A stretch of 64,000 bases of DNA from Candidatus Obscuribacter sp. (GCA_021772095.1 JADYXR010000265.1:25578-89577); one strand, 5' to 3'. Shown: positions 15,966-26,571, numbered from the stretch's first letter. Notes: generated from the letters alone by a model not told the origin. Numbers and translations are program-made.

Positions 15966-18900
15966 GTGCCATCCGAGAAGCAACGACCAAGTAAGCAAAC
16001 CTGGCAGTTTTTCATCGACAGAGGTGGAACCTTCACCGATGTGATTGGCATACGCGATGATGGCTTTCAGCGGGTCCACAAGCTTTTGTCAGTTAACACA
16101 CGCCACTATCAAGACGCAGCTGTTCAAGGTATTCGCGACATCCTAGCGCTGAAACCAAACGAAGAGATTCCGTCCGGCGCGATCGAACAGGTGCGCCTGG
16201 GCACCACAGTCGCCACCAACGCGCTGCTGGAGCGCAAAGGCGAACCGACTGTGCTTGTCGTCAACAAGGGCTTCAAAGACGCACTCCGGATCGCGTATCA
16301 AAATCGACCAGATATTTTCGCACGCAACATCATCCTGCCGACACCGTTGTATTCATCGACAGTAGAGGTTGGCGGACGTTACACCGCCGGAGGCGAAGAG
16401 ATCGAGCCCTTCGACGAGAACTCTGCGCGCGAGCAATTGACCGCGGTGCACGCCGCCGGAATTTCCTCCTGCGCGATCGTATTTATGCACAGCTATCTTT
16501 ATCACGACCATGAGAACAGATGCGCACAAATCGCTCAGGAAGTCGGTTTCAAGCACATTACTGTTTCGCATTCCACCAGTCCATTGATTAAACTGATCAC
16601 CCGCGGTGATACCACTGTCGCCGACGCGTACCTCTCACCCATCCTGCATCGTTATCTCGATCGTTTTTGCCGGCCCTTGCAATCGACAAGAGTTTATTTC
16701 ATGCAATCCAATGGCGGTTTGACCGACAAACAAAATTTCAGAGGCAAAGACAGCTTGCTGTCGGGTCCTGCCGGAGGTGTGGTCGGTGCGGTTGAAACCG
16801 GCAAGGCACTGGGCTTTGACAAGATCATCAGCTTCGACATGGGTGGCACATCCACCGACGTGTCGCATTTCGAAGGACAATACGAACGACAAGATCTAAC
16901 CACCATAGGCGGTATCACTATCCGTGCACCCATGATCGCCGTGCACACTATCGCTGCAGGCGGTGGCTCGATCCTGCGATTTGACGGGCACCGACTTTTA
17001 GTTGGTCCGGAATCAGCCGGCAGCGATCCCGGTCCATCATCTTATGGCAACGGCGGACCGCTAACGATCACCGACGCGAATCTTCTGCTGGGCAGAATTC
17101 AATCAGATCATTTCCCAAAAGTTTTCGGTGAAGACGGGCAACAGCCGCTGGATATCGACAGTGTCGCCTGCAAATTTCTAGACCTGAAAGCCGAGATTTC
17201 CAAAGTCGTAGATTACAATCGCACAGAAGAAATCGCCTGGGGATTTATCGAGATTGCCGTCGAAAAAATGGCGCGCGCCATCAAGAAAATCACAATCGAG
17301 CGCGGTTATGAAATCAAAGACGCTGTCCTCAACTCGTTCGGCGGAGCAGGCGGCCAGCACGCCTGCTTGATCGCCGAGAATCTTGGCATTAAAACCGTCA
17401 TGATTCACAAATTCGCCGGTGTTCTGTCGGCGCTGGGCATTGGTTTGTCTAGCATTAAGGTCTTGCAGGATTTCCCTGTACAAAAGGATCTTAATGACGT
17501 GCCGCCGGAATATTTAGAGGGTATTTTTTCTGATTTGCTTAGCAGCGCCAGCGCAAAGGTTTTGAACCAGGGTGGCGGCAGGAATTCTCAACAGTTCACC
17601 CGAACAGTTATGCTGCGGTACTACGGATCGGACACCACTATTGCCATCGCTCTAGATTCGAAAGCGGCTATGACAGCGAATTTCCACGACTTGCATTTTC
17701 AACGATTCGGTTTCCACTCCCTCAACCAAAAGCTAATTGTCGAATCTGTGTCGCTCGAAGTGACAGCGGCCCCAAGTTCCAGCGAACAGAGTCAAAAACC
17801 AACGCACGCGGATGAAACAAATTCAACGCCTGCCGACACAGTAAAATTCTACAGCAAGGGCAGTTGGTGGCTGGAAACACCAATCATTCAGCGCGAATCG
17901 TTGGTCCAACCTGTAGAAGGTCCGGCAATCATCATGGATCACACCAGCACAAATCTGGTTGAACCTGGCTGGATCGCTCAACTTGCCGATGACAATTCGT
18001 TGATTCTAACCCGCGTAAAAAACTCGAAAAATGGAACTTCCAGCACCGCGATCAAAGCACATGCACCTGAACCTGCTGAGCATGACGCTTCCAGCGGCAG
18101 GGCCGACCCGATATTACTGGAACTTTTCAATAATAAGTTCATGGCAATCGCCGAAGAAATGGGAGTGACACTCCGCCAAACCAGTCAATCCGTCAACATA
18201 AAAGAACGTCTGGATTTTTCTTGTGCGCTCTTCGATCAGCATGGCAAGCTGATTGCCAACGCTCCACACATGCCAGTTCATCTGGGCTCGATGGGAGAAA
18301 GTGTAAGAGCGGTAATCGACAAATTCGAATCGATGATGAAAAAAGGCGACGTTTATGTCCTCAACAACCCTTTTCAAGGAGGAACGCATCTTCCCGATAT
18401 CACTGTCGTGACGCCAGTTTATGCGGACAGTGATACATCTTCAACAGCGCCTTCACCAATATTTTACACAGCCTCGCGTGGTCATCATGCCGACATCGGT
18501 GGTATCACGGCCGGTTCCATGCCGCCTAACAGTCGCACGATCGCTGACGAAGGCGCACTGATAGATCCGACTCTTGTAGTTTCTGACGGCGAATTTCTCG
18601 AGCCCACAATCCGGGTGCTCTTAACAGAGTGTCCGCATCCAACTCGCAATGTTGAACAGAATATTTCTGATTTGAAAGCGCAGGTCGCGGCAAATAATCG
18701 AGGCGTTCTCAGTTTGATTTCAATGATCCACTCTTATGGTCTTGATACCGTTTATGCTTATATGCATTTTGTCAGACAAAATGCCGAGGCCTGTGTTCGC
18801 GATGCGATTGGGAAGTTGACTGACGGTTCGTTCGAATTACGCATGGACAGTGGCGCCACAATATGCGTAAAAGTCACGGTCGATCGCAGCAGTCGCTCTG

Positions 18901-19652
18901 CCACGATTGACTTCACTGGCACATCTGCACAACAAGAAAGTAATCTCAATGCACCGCGAGCGATAACCATAGCGGCAGTGCTTTATGTTTTCAGAACATT
19001 GGTCGATGCCAATATCCCGCTCAACGACGGTTGCCTGGCGCCGTTAAACATCATTGTCCCGGATCGTTCGATGCTCAACCCGTCGCCTCCGGCGGCAGTT
19101 GTGGCAGGCAATGTGGAGACATCGCAAGCAATTGTCGACGCGGTTTATGGCGCGCTCAACATGATGGCAGCAAGCCAGGGCACCATGAACAACTTTACCT
19201 TTGGAAATTCCAAGTATCAGTATTACGAAACCATCTGCGGTGGCGCTGGAGCCGGTCCCAACCATGACGGCTGTGACGCCGTTCAAACACATATGACAAA
19301 CTCTCGGCTAACCGATCCGGAGGTGCTGGAGTGGCGTTTTCCGGTAATCCTAAAAGAATTCTCGATAAGGCGGGGAAGCGGCGGAATCGGCAAGTACAAT
19401 GGTGGAAACGGAGTCATACGGAAGATGCAATTCACCGAGCTAATGGAAGCGTCGATCCTTTCCGAACGGCGCAAAGTCGTTTCCTTCGGCTTGCACGGTG
19501 GTGGCTCCGGCGCACTGGGACACAATTATGTAATAAAACATGCAGCCGGCGGTACGGTGGAGTTGTCCGGTACGGACACCGTCACCATGCAGCCTGGAGA
19601 CACGTTCGTGGTTGAGACGCCTGGCGGGGGCGCGTGGGGTAACGCGTCATAA
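15966..19652 (+). CDS. 5-oxoprolinase / hydantoinase A-B fusion (ATP-dependent)
   Basis: A 1228-residue cytoplasmic enzyme. Residues 1 to about 690 form the HyuA half, with the ASKHA-fold segments DRGGTFTDVIG, SGPAGGVVGAVETGKALGFD, FDMGGTSTDVSHFEG and FGGAGGQHACLIAENLGI. Residues about 705-1228 form the HyuB half, with MPVHLGSMGESV, NNPFQGGTHLPDI, ASRGHHADIGG, GAGAGPNHDG and the terminal GDTFVVETPGGGAWG. The fused order and the length match eukaryotic-type and many bacterial 5-oxoprolinases, which hydrolyse 5-oxo-L-proline to glutamate using ATP; a hydantoinase-like substrate remains possible. The start is GTG with no clear Shine-Dalgarno. The stop codon lies inside a 27-bp palindrome (19646-19672). 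Confidence 0.92.
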   Translation: MPSEKQRPSKQTWQFFIDRGGTFTDVIGIRDDGFQRVHKLLSVNTRHYQDAAVQGIRDILALKPNEEIPSGAIEQVRLGTTVATNALLERKGEPTVLVVNKGFKDALRIAYQNRPDIFARNIILPTPLYSSTVEVGGRYTAGGEEIEPFDENSAREQLTAVHAAGISSCAIVFMHSYLYHDHENRCAQIAQEVGFKHITVSHSTSPLIKLITRGDTTVADAYLSPILHRYLDRFCRPLQSTRVYFMQSNGGLTDKQNFRGKDSLLSGPAGGVVGAVETGKALGFDKIISFDMGGTSTDVSHFEGQYERQDLTTIGGITIRAPMIAVHTIAAGGGSILRFDGHRLLVGPESAGSDPGPSSYGNGGPLTITDANLLLGRIQSDHFPKVFGEDGQQPLDIDSVACKFLDLKAEISKVVDYNRTEEIAWGFIEIAVEKMARAIKKITIERGYEIKDAVLNSFGGAGGQHACLIAENLGIKTVMIHKFAGVLSALGIGLSSIKVLQDFPVQKDLNDVPPEYLEGIFSDLLSSASAKVLNQGGGRNSQQFTRTVMLRYYGSDTTIAIALDSKAAMTANFHDLHFQRFGFHSLNQKLIVESVSLEVTAAPSSSEQSQKPTHADETNSTPADTVKFYSKGSWWLETPIIQRESLVQPVEGPAIIMDHTSTNLVEPGWIAQLADDNSLILTRVKNSKNGTSSTAIKAHAPEPAEHDASSGRADPILLELFNNKFMAIAEEMGVTLRQTSQSVNIKERLDFSCALFDQHGKLIANAPHMPVHLGSMGESVRAVIDKFESMMKKGDVYVLNNPFQGGTHLPDITVVTPVYADSDTSSTAPSPIFYTASRGHHADIGGITAGSMPPNSRTIADEGALIDPTLVVSDGEFLEPTIRVLLTECPHPTRNVEQNISDLKAQVAANNRGVLSLISMIHSYGLDTVYAYMHFVRQNAEACVRDAIGKLTDGSFELRMDSGATICVKVTVDRSSRSATIDFTGTSAQQESNLNAPRAITIAAVLYVFRTLVDANIPLNDGCLAPLNIIVPDRSMLNPSPPAAVVAGNVETSQAIVDAVYGALNMMAASQGTMNNFTFGNSKYQYYETICGGAGAGPNHDGCDAVQTHMTNSRLTDPEVLEWRFPVILKEFSIRRGSGGIGKYNGGNGVIRKMQFTELMEASILSERRKVVSFGLHGGGSGALGHNYVIKHAAGGTVELSGTDTVTMQPGDTFVVETPGGGAWGNAS

Positions 19653-19672
19653 AAAATGCCGGATTTTCTGAC
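19646..19672. repeat. 27-bp GTCAG palindrome overlapping a stop codon
   Basis: Core ATGCCGG with left arm GTCATAAAAA. The left arm supplies the last codons and the TAA of the oxoprolinase gene. Confidence 0.83.
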
Positions 19673-19682
19673 AATTTATCCC

Positions 19683-19709
19683 GTCAGAAAAACGGACACT
19701 TTTTCTGAC
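19683..19709. repeat. 27-bp GTCAG palindrome
   Basis: Core CGGACAC flanked by two perfect 10-nt arms, the most symmetric copy in the window. Relative to 8058-8084 the core is in the opposite orientation. Confidence 0.88.
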
Positions 19710-19780
19710 AAAACAACCCACCCCAAATCTGACGAACCCCGGATGCGCAATCAGCATCTACCTCTTGGAGGCTAGCCTTA

Positions 19781-22700
19781 ATGGCAGGCAACTCGTGGCC
19801 CACCCCTCAAGACTATAACGAAGCCATACAAAGTCCGCGCGCCTGCTTTTCAGATCCGGATCTGACAGGCGGCACAGTCGACACCAACGCGCTTGGCTTG
19901 CCGCGCGCTATGACAGGGGCCTTCGCCAGCGTTTATCGCATAAACCAGGGCGATAAGTCATGGGCCGTGCGCTGTTTCCTGACCAGCCGATTGGATCAAA
20001 AGGACAGATACAAACACATCAGTGACTTTGTTCTATTCGATGATCTGAACTGCACTATAGATTTTCATTTCATCGAGCAAGGTATTTTTGTAAAAAACCA
20101 ATGGTACCCATGCTTAAAAATGCCGTGGGTGACAGGCGACACGCTCGATATCTATCTTGCCAAAAACTATAAAACGCCAGGCAAAATCAAACAATTGCAT
20201 GAAGATTTTCACAAATTGGTTGATGAACTGGAATGTGCTGGTATCGGCCATGGTGACATGCAGCACGGGAATATCATCGTCACCGATCGCGGACTGCGAC
20301 TTGTAGATTATGACGCTCTCTACGTTCCGGCCCTTATAGGACGTCAGAGCCTGGAACTCGGTCACCCGAATTACCAACACCCGGATCGAAACGAGCACCA
20401 CTTCGATCCTGACGTCGACAACTTTTCTTGCTGGCTTATCCACACATCGCTGCTTGCCCTCGCCATTGATCCGCAGCTCTACGACCAGCATAACGGCGGC
20501 GACGAAAGCATACTGTTTCGTCGCACGGATCTCGCCGATCCAGAAAAATCTCAGTTGTTTCACGCGCTGTTAAACCACGAATCTCTGCATATTCGCGAGG
20601 CTACTTCACTCCTTCGTCGCATGCTATGGGCGGCACCACTCTCGATACCAATTCTGGATTGTCCTCCTGAGTGCCTCGAGTTGCTTCCTCATGTCAAAAA
20701 CGAAATCCAAGCTGACTTCATTCCGCCGCCGATCGAGTCCACGCCAGCCATTCCACAGACCAACACCGCGCATCGCTTTGACTTTATTGACGACGAAGCA
20801 AGCAGCGTTCGCGTGAGCGCTCAACAAAAAGCCCGCCAGACAGCATCGCAAAAACTGAAGAACTTGGATCAAGCGCGGCTCAAACTCGCGGAAGATATGC
20901 TTTTGTTTTTCGCGCCGACGCACTGGGTCCATCAGCATATGGCACTGGCGCTAAGACATTTTGACGATGGGCACTACGACAGCGCCTTAAACACGTACTT
21001 GCGCGTGTATAAATTGACGAGCAAGCAGACCTGGACTAACGATGATTCTTTTTTCTGGTGCTTGATGGGCCTTGGTTATTGCTCTGGACTGTCGGACAAA
21101 ACCGCATTGGCTGGAAACTATTTTTTGCTGGCAGCTAAAAGCGCGAACACCGAAAAAACGAAATTTCGATCGGCTCTGTGCCTGGCAGTTGTCCGTTTCG
21201 AAAGTGGTGACCAAAATGGCGCAATCAAGCTCTTATCCGATAGATGGCGCGTCAACAGTGACCTTGCGGAGACAATCGATTTTGAGATGCACAACGTCTT
21301 TGTATTGCGTCCATCCTTTTTCCACCTGCTGCGTCAATTCGGTGAACGCTTGCTCGAACAGGAAGATGCGCGGTCAGTGGAAGTATTGGCGGCTGCGCGT
21401 CGAGTGTTCTGCGAGCTGACAAAAACAAATTCTCTCGAAATTTCCGAAGCAGCGGCCCTCTCACTACTCAAGCTAGCCGTCATATACCGGAAGCGCAAAG
21501 ATCTGGAGCAGGCCCGCTTGATTTACCGGGAGGTCGGTTTATCTGCCATCAAATACGGTGTCACTACTTTAGGACGCGCTTCATTGTTTTGCTCGTGCTT
21601 ATTTAATTCGACTGACGCGAACCGCAGCGCTGGCAGGTTAAAGGATCTGGAAATTATCGCCCAGTCACTTGCCCAGGAGAATAATATAAATTCGTTTTGC
21701 TCCAGACTGGATCACATGATTGTCGCTCAAACCGAATTCGCGCACGAGTCGACAGCAATCGCGCTCGTGGAGCTTAGCAGGCAGTTCATCAAGAAGCAAA
21801 TGCGCATGCAAGCGTTATACACCGCCGAGAAGGCGTTTAAATTTGCAACCGAAAACAATCTAGAACTAAACGCCTCGTTGATCGGCGAACTGGGAGAGGA
21901 AGATGGTTGGACATGCCTCAATGATTGCTTTTTCGGTCCCAACCGAAACATCGGACCACTGCTCAACTCTCTGTTCGCGTCAAACGACATAGCCACCCTG
22001 AAATATATCGCCAGCCGCCTTGCCGATGAGGGAGAAGCCGAGCTTCTTTGCGATTTAATATTGTACTGCGCCTTCACTTTTCCTTCCCAGTTTTCAGAAA
22101 TATGCACGTCATGGATTGTCGACTTCCCGGGGCAGTCTTCTGCTCGGAAAACCTTCTTTACTGCTTTAGATAACTCAGGGCATCTATTCGTATCAAACCT
22201 GGAGTTACTTTTCGATGAACAACCATCCGATGCTCGTACAGAAGAAAACATACTCGAGATCCAGATCGAGCACCTCAACGCGATCGCCGTGGTGAGAGCT
22301 TTTCTGAAGACCCAGGGCTACGAAAATGAAGCGCAATTCTTCTCAAACATAATGATGCGAATGAAGAATGCTCAGCTGATTGTAGTTTGGATGTTGAAAT
22401 TATTTTCTGAACAAGAGTCGAGTCGCTTCATGGAGTTCATTACGGATCCAATCAAAAGTGACAGGGAGAGCGTTTATGCATTTGCATTACAATTGGGCGT
22501 TGAGAATACAGACGACGCTCTGGAACAATATTTTGGCGCTTTAAGAACTTGGGGAGTAGCCGAAGAAACATTAGTCGATATCCTACTTTCGGCGGCTAAA
22601 CTTTGCTCAGAACGGCTAAACAGCCTGCTCAACGTGGAGCCGATCGATCAGGAAGTTCTCCTTCTACTGCACGCGTTTTACAGGATGAGAGCAGTTGCAG

Positions 22701-23986
22701 CGGATTTGAAACTTCAACACTACTTCGAAGAAGCTTTGAAATCGCTCTACGAGGCAAGTTATCTCGAAGCGTTGTCTACATTAATGAAAGCCGTGGCCGC
22801 CACCGACGATTCAGACCTTCTGCAGACAATGGCCCTCATATGCAACACACTCATAGAAAACAACCACACACCACTGGTGGTATCGGTTGCTCTGGCCGCA
22901 GCTTCGGCTTCCGGCAATGATTTTTTAGACACACTGTCGCTATTGATCATTCGAGAACTCCCTGAAAAACGGGTCCTCGAATTCGCAAGCGAGTTGATCA
23001 GGCGAGAATATTACGATGGTTTAGCAATCTTAATCCGAAGCGCAAAACTAATGGCTAAGAGCCAGATGTTGTTAAAACTATTAGACAAGTCGTCTCCATC
23101 AGCCGGTTTCGCACCGATGGCGGATGTTCCAACCGGGCAGGATGAGGCTTTTGGTGCCATGGTTTTGCTCAATAATCTTTCGGCCCTGGCGGACCAGGTA
23201 CACCTTGCCGCACTCTCGGGAGACGTTCGCTTATCAAACATTCTCTTTGATCTCGATGGGCACGGACTGACACGTGAACAACGAAAAGAGGTGATCGGGA
23301 TCGTGATGAGCAGATGCGCAGAGTCACTTAATGAATATTATGAGCGCTCGCTAAAGGGTGCTGATCCTTCCGGAAATTTAAAAATTCTGGCGGTTCTAAA
23401 CATTGCAGCGCTGCATCGTCTATCAACCTTAATGCCGCACCAGATCGGCACCACCAGCCCGGCATCAAAAATACTTCAGAGCGACATTTCCAGCGACTTC
23501 GTACTCAATTGGATGCTTGACCTGGCAGGCGGCGGGGAGATCGACAAATTAGCCGAGTTCGCTGTGGAAACTGCTCAAGCGGGCAATATTTCTCTCTTGC
23601 GTTCTATTTTTGTCAAAACAGCACGATTCGGTTTTCTGCGCGCGCTGATCGTCGCCTCGAGAAAAGTCTGCGCGACGGGATTTGCGCCGAAGCTGGTTTT
23701 ACCTATTCGAGATCTGGCTGACAATCAATTGATTGACGCATTCGGTTCGGTTTCACTGGAGGTAGTGACCAATTCGACGTGCTCCAACAACACCCTGCTT
23801 TCCATCATCGAGGGTCTCAGCGCTTTCGACCGAAACTATCTCAGGATTATCTTGCGCCAGATTTATTTCTATCGAGGTAAAGAGGCGATCGATCTGCTCT
23901 ATAGCGATTGGTCGAACTCCGCTGAACATGGCAGCGATTCAATTGTCATGCTGGAAGAGATGCGCAGCCTCGGATACGTTTCGTGA
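19781..23986 (+). CDS. Protein-kinase-like protein with long helical (TPR-like) C-terminus
   Basis: A 1401-residue protein. Residues about 40-290 resemble a protein kinase fold: a glycine loop region (GAFASVYRI), the catalytic loop HGDMQHGNIIV (His157, Asp159, Asn164), LVDYDALYVP in place of DFG, and then ELGHPNYQHPDR. The ATP-anchoring Lys position reads AVRCF, with Arg instead of Lys. Residues about 330-1401 are almost entirely helical, with TPR-like pairs such as ALRHFDDGHYDSALNTYLRVYKLTS and ALYTAEKAFKF. The fusion suggests a kinase or pseudokinase with a large interaction scaffold; no substrate is indicated. TGGAGG lies 9 nt before the ATG. No membrane helix is evident. Confidence 0.75.
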   Translation: MAGNSWPTPQDYNEAIQSPRACFSDPDLTGGTVDTNALGLPRAMTGAFASVYRINQGDKSWAVRCFLTSRLDQKDRYKHISDFVLFDDLNCTIDFHFIEQGIFVKNQWYPCLKMPWVTGDTLDIYLAKNYKTPGKIKQLHEDFHKLVDELECAGIGHGDMQHGNIIVTDRGLRLVDYDALYVPALIGRQSLELGHPNYQHPDRNEHHFDPDVDNFSCWLIHTSLLALAIDPQLYDQHNGGDESILFRRTDLADPEKSQLFHALLNHESLHIREATSLLRRMLWAAPLSIPILDCPPECLELLPHVKNEIQADFIPPPIESTPAIPQTNTAHRFDFIDDEASSVRVSAQQKARQTASQKLKNLDQARLKLAEDMLLFFAPTHWVHQHMALALRHFDDGHYDSALNTYLRVYKLTSKQTWTNDDSFFWCLMGLGYCSGLSDKTALAGNYFLLAAKSANTEKTKFRSALCLAVVRFESGDQNGAIKLLSDRWRVNSDLAETIDFEMHNVFVLRPSFFHLLRQFGERLLEQEDARSVEVLAAARRVFCELTKTNSLEISEAAALSLLKLAVIYRKRKDLEQARLIYREVGLSAIKYGVTTLGRASLFCSCLFNSTDANRSAGRLKDLEIIAQSLAQENNINSFCSRLDHMIVAQTEFAHESTAIALVELSRQFIKKQMRMQALYTAEKAFKFATENNLELNASLIGELGEEDGWTCLNDCFFGPNRNIGPLLNSLFASNDIATLKYIASRLADEGEAELLCDLILYCAFTFPSQFSEICTSWIVDFPGQSSARKTFFTALDNSGHLFVSNLELLFDEQPSDARTEENILEIQIEHLNAIAVVRAFLKTQGYENEAQFFSNIMMRMKNAQLIVVWMLKLFSEQESSRFMEFITDPIKSDRESVYAFALQLGVENTDDALEQYFGALRTWGVAEETLVDILLSAAKLCSERLNSLLNVEPIDQEVLLLLHAFYRMRAVAADLKLQHYFEEALKSLYEASYLEALSTLMKAVAATDDSDLLQTMALICNTLIENNHTPLVVSVALAAASASGNDFLDTLSLLIIRELPEKRVLEFASELIRREYYDGLAILIRSAKLMAKSQMLLKLLDKSSPSAGFAPMADVPTGQDEAFGAMVLLNNLSALADQVHLAALSGDVRLSNILFDLDGHGLTREQRKEVIGIVMSRCAESLNEYYERSLKGADPSGNLKILAVLNIAALHRLSTLMPHQIGTTSPASKILQSDISSDFVLNWMLDLAGGGEIDKLAEFAVETAQAGNISLLRSIFVKTARFGFLRALIVASRKVCATGFAPKLVLPIRDLADNQLIDAFGSVSLEVVTNSTCSNNTLLSIIEGLSAFDRNYLRIILRQIYFYRGKEAIDLLYSDWSNSAEHGSDSIVMLEEMRSLGYVS

Positions 23987-24066
23987 GACAACCGCATGCG
24001 GCGAGTCCTTTCTTGCTGCTTGAATGATGTACTATTTCAGAGCAGTCTCCTCGCCGCGCCGAAGCA

Positions 24067-25689
24067 GTGAACGAAATCAAGTCAGACGAATTATCAAAAC
24101 CAGAAACCAAGCTCTTGCCGTTGCCTGACGTCGGAGACCTGCTCTTCATCGGCATCATGCACATCTTGTTGTTCGCCCGACCGGACTATATGTTCCAGGA
24201 CGCATCTACCGGCTGGCATCTGACAGCTGGTCAGTGGATTTTAGAGAACCACGCTATTCCAAAAACAGATCTGTTTTCATACACCTTTCCTGACAAAGCC
24301 TGGGTCGCCTACGAGTGGCTGTTTGACCTGGTCGCGTATGCGTTGACCCTGGCCGGTGGTTTGAACTTACTGGCAGTCGCGGTCGCGACAATAATCTCGT
24401 TTATCTTCCTGAAGGTCTATGATCGCGCCCGTGCGGAGGGCGGCCCGCTGGGCTTGGTTTTACCTGTGACGATCTTTGCAATCTTTGCATCCGCCATCCA
24501 TTGGCTGGCAAGACCGCACATCATCACGTTCTTATGCATTCTGTTGTATTTGACGAAACTGGAAGATTTTTATCGAGGCACCATCAGCAGTGTCAAGCTC
24601 TACTTATACATCGGGCTGCTCATGATACTTTGGGTCAACTGCCACCCGGCGTTTCCACTGGGCATCATTCTTATCGGCATCTACTTTCTGGCTGCGCTTA
24701 AACGTCTAATTAAACCTGGTGATACCGATTCCGATAAGAAGAAAAATTTAGAACGAGTCAAAACTTTGTTTATTGCTGGCGTAATTGCAAGCGGCGCCAC
24801 CCTTATCAACCCTTATGGCATCGACCTTTACAAGTATATTATCGAATACCTGAAAGGCAGTACCGTCATTGCGAACACCGACGAATTTCGCTCACCCGAT
24901 TTTCACTTCAAGCTCAAAAATATTCATTCATTTTTCCTGCTGTTTCTTATGCCGTTCTTCCTTGGAGGACTGGCGATTACTAAGCATCGCCCTTCGCTGC
25001 CTTACTTCTCGACCTGTTTGTTGTTCCTGCACATGGCACTATCGGCGGTGAGAAACATTCCACTGTTCGCCATAGTTTCCGTTCCAGCAATTGGATTGAT
25101 GTTTTCAAAAACAATACTGCATGATACGACAAGACCGCTGACGAGCGCGTTTCCGAAATTGAAACAAACGATCGATAAGTTTGCTTATCCGGTGCAGCAA
25201 TTCGCGCAACAAGAGATGCTGTGCAAAATGCATATTCTTCCAATCATCTACGTGGTATTCGTCACTGTGGCTGCCTTTTGTGGCGGTAGCATCGGCGGTG
25301 CCAAAATACTTTCATCCGGTTTTTCAACGTCAGAGATGCCAACCAAAACCCTGCAATATATCAAAGAAAATAAACTGCCTTTCGATCGCGGTTTCAACCA
25401 CGACAACTGGGGCGGCTTAATCAGATACAAACTTGGTCAGCGCGTTTTCATCGACGATCGGGCCGATTTTTATGGCGAAGAGTTCTACAAGAAATATGGC
25501 GCCATCGTTCAAACGCAGCCAGGCTGGAGCAAACAATTGGACGAAGCCAAAATCGAATGGATACTGATGCCGAAAAACTCAAAATTGGCCGCCGCCTTAA
25601 AAACAGAGCCACAGTGGAAAGTGGCATGCGAAGATGGTCTCAACGAAGAGTTTGGATCGATACTATTCGTTCGCAATAATACAGACTAG
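24067..25689 (+). CDS. Polytopic membrane protein, GT-C glycosyltransferase-like
   Basis: A 540-residue integral membrane protein with about ten hydrophobic helices. The first loop holds DASTGWHLTAGQWILENHAI and then DLFSYTFPDKAWVAYEWL. This Asp/His loop followed by a PxxDxFSYT-W-EWL pattern recurs in bacterial GT-C-type membrane proteins related to protein and lipid glycosyltransferases. A soluble C-terminal domain (about 425-540, FDRGFNHDNWGGLIRYKL...) faces one side of the membrane. The donor and acceptor are unknown. The start is GTG, 80 nt after the kinase-like gene. Its stop shares the palindrome CTAG with the stop of the convergent gene at 25686. Confidence 0.7.
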   Translation: MNEIKSDELSKPETKLLPLPDVGDLLFIGIMHILLFARPDYMFQDASTGWHLTAGQWILENHAIPKTDLFSYTFPDKAWVAYEWLFDLVAYALTLAGGLNLLAVAVATIISFIFLKVYDRARAEGGPLGLVLPVTIFAIFASAIHWLARPHIITFLCILLYLTKLEDFYRGTISSVKLYLYIGLLMILWVNCHPAFPLGIILIGIYFLAALKRLIKPGDTDSDKKKNLERVKTLFIAGVIASGATLINPYGIDLYKYIIEYLKGSTVIANTDEFRSPDFHFKLKNIHSFFLLFLMPFFLGGLAITKHRPSLPYFSTCLLFLHMALSAVRNIPLFAIVSVPAIGLMFSKTILHDTTRPLTSAFPKLKQTIDKFAYPVQQFAQQEMLCKMHILPIIYVVFVTVAAFCGGSIGGAKILSSGFSTSEMPTKTLQYIKENKLPFDRGFNHDNWGGLIRYKLGQRVFIDDRADFYGEEFYKKYGAIVQTQPGWSKQLDEAKIEWILMPKNSKLAAALKTEPQWKVACEDGLNEEFGSILFVRNNTD

Positions 25690-26384
25690 AACGAAAACAC
25701 TCGGTCGCCGCCGCGATCGACAGCGCATTCCATCGCCTCGAGCGAGCGCGCCACGAGCTCATCGTATTCCTGAGCGTGCTCGGGAAACGTGGCTACGCCC
25801 ATGCTTGCTGTGAGCGAGAAGTTTTTCCAGTTGTGCGAAAAAACCTGGTTTGCGACACGCTGACGAATCCGCTCAGCCACCAGCGAAGCGCCGGCTGCGT
25901 TAGTTTGCGGAAGCACGACAGCGAATTGCCACGGCGCGTAGCGCGCCGGAATATCGACTTCTCTTGTCGAGTTGCGGATAACCAGTGCCACCACTCGAAG
26001 AACGGCATCCTGAGTGAGAGTGCCGTAGTCAGTGCCGATGCCTTCGAACTCATCGACGATCAACGTGAGCACTGAAACTCTCTGACTGTAGCGTCTCGAG
26101 CGAGCGATCTCCGCCTTCAGTTCCTTCACGAACGTGCGGTGGTTATATAGCTCAGTAATCGGATCGAGCAAGGCCAGGCGCTCGATATCCTCACCTTTTG
26201 CAGCAACCAACCCGACTTGCTGGGCGACGTCGGCGGAGCGCTGCTCGTAATCTCTGACACGTGAAAGAATGTCCGGATCGCCCTGGAAGGACGCGGCTAA
26301 CAAAGGCTTTCGCTTCATCAGGTCATCTCGGACCTTATCGTACATCCCGGAGCCATTGGCTGCTGTGGGAGGCTGTTCTACCAT
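25686..26384 (-). CDS. Degenerate GGDEF-domain protein
   Basis: A 232-residue protein. Residues about 70-232 have the GGDEF fold signature: LDPITELYNHRTFVKELKAEIARSRR, then VLTLIVDEFEGIGTDYG, and at the end TASMGVATFPEHA. The active-site motif itself is replaced by APWQF (in PARYAPWQFAVVLP), so cyclic-di-GMP synthesis is not expected. It may serve as a receptor or partner domain. The N-terminus (1-65) is a helical linker. GAGGA precedes the ATG. It converges on the GT-C-like gene, and the two stop codons overlap within CTAG. Confidence 0.8.
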   Translation of the reverse strand: MVEQPPTAANGSGMYDKVRDDLMKRKPLLAASFQGDPDILSRVRDYEQRSADVAQQVGLVAAKGEDIERLALLDPITELYNHRTFVKELKAEIARSRRYSQRVSVLTLIVDEFEGIGTDYGTLTQDAVLRVVALVIRNSTREVDIPARYAPWQFAVVLPQTNAAGASLVAERIRQRVANQVFSHNWKNFSLTASMGVATFPEHAQEYDELVARSLEAMECAVDRGGDRVFSF

Positions 26385-26571
26385 TGCATCCTCGTGTGAC
26401 GAAATTTCGTTTTCAACGCGCTCGCGATGAGCCGTGATTGTTCAATCTTACCAATGCAAAATGCATTTTTGGCAGACTGCTTGTCAGGTACTTCAGATTT
26501 GTCACTTTCGCGGTTTTGAAAGAAAGCGTCATACGGTCAGGGTTGCCTTGGTTTTTTGCGGTTTTTGATTG

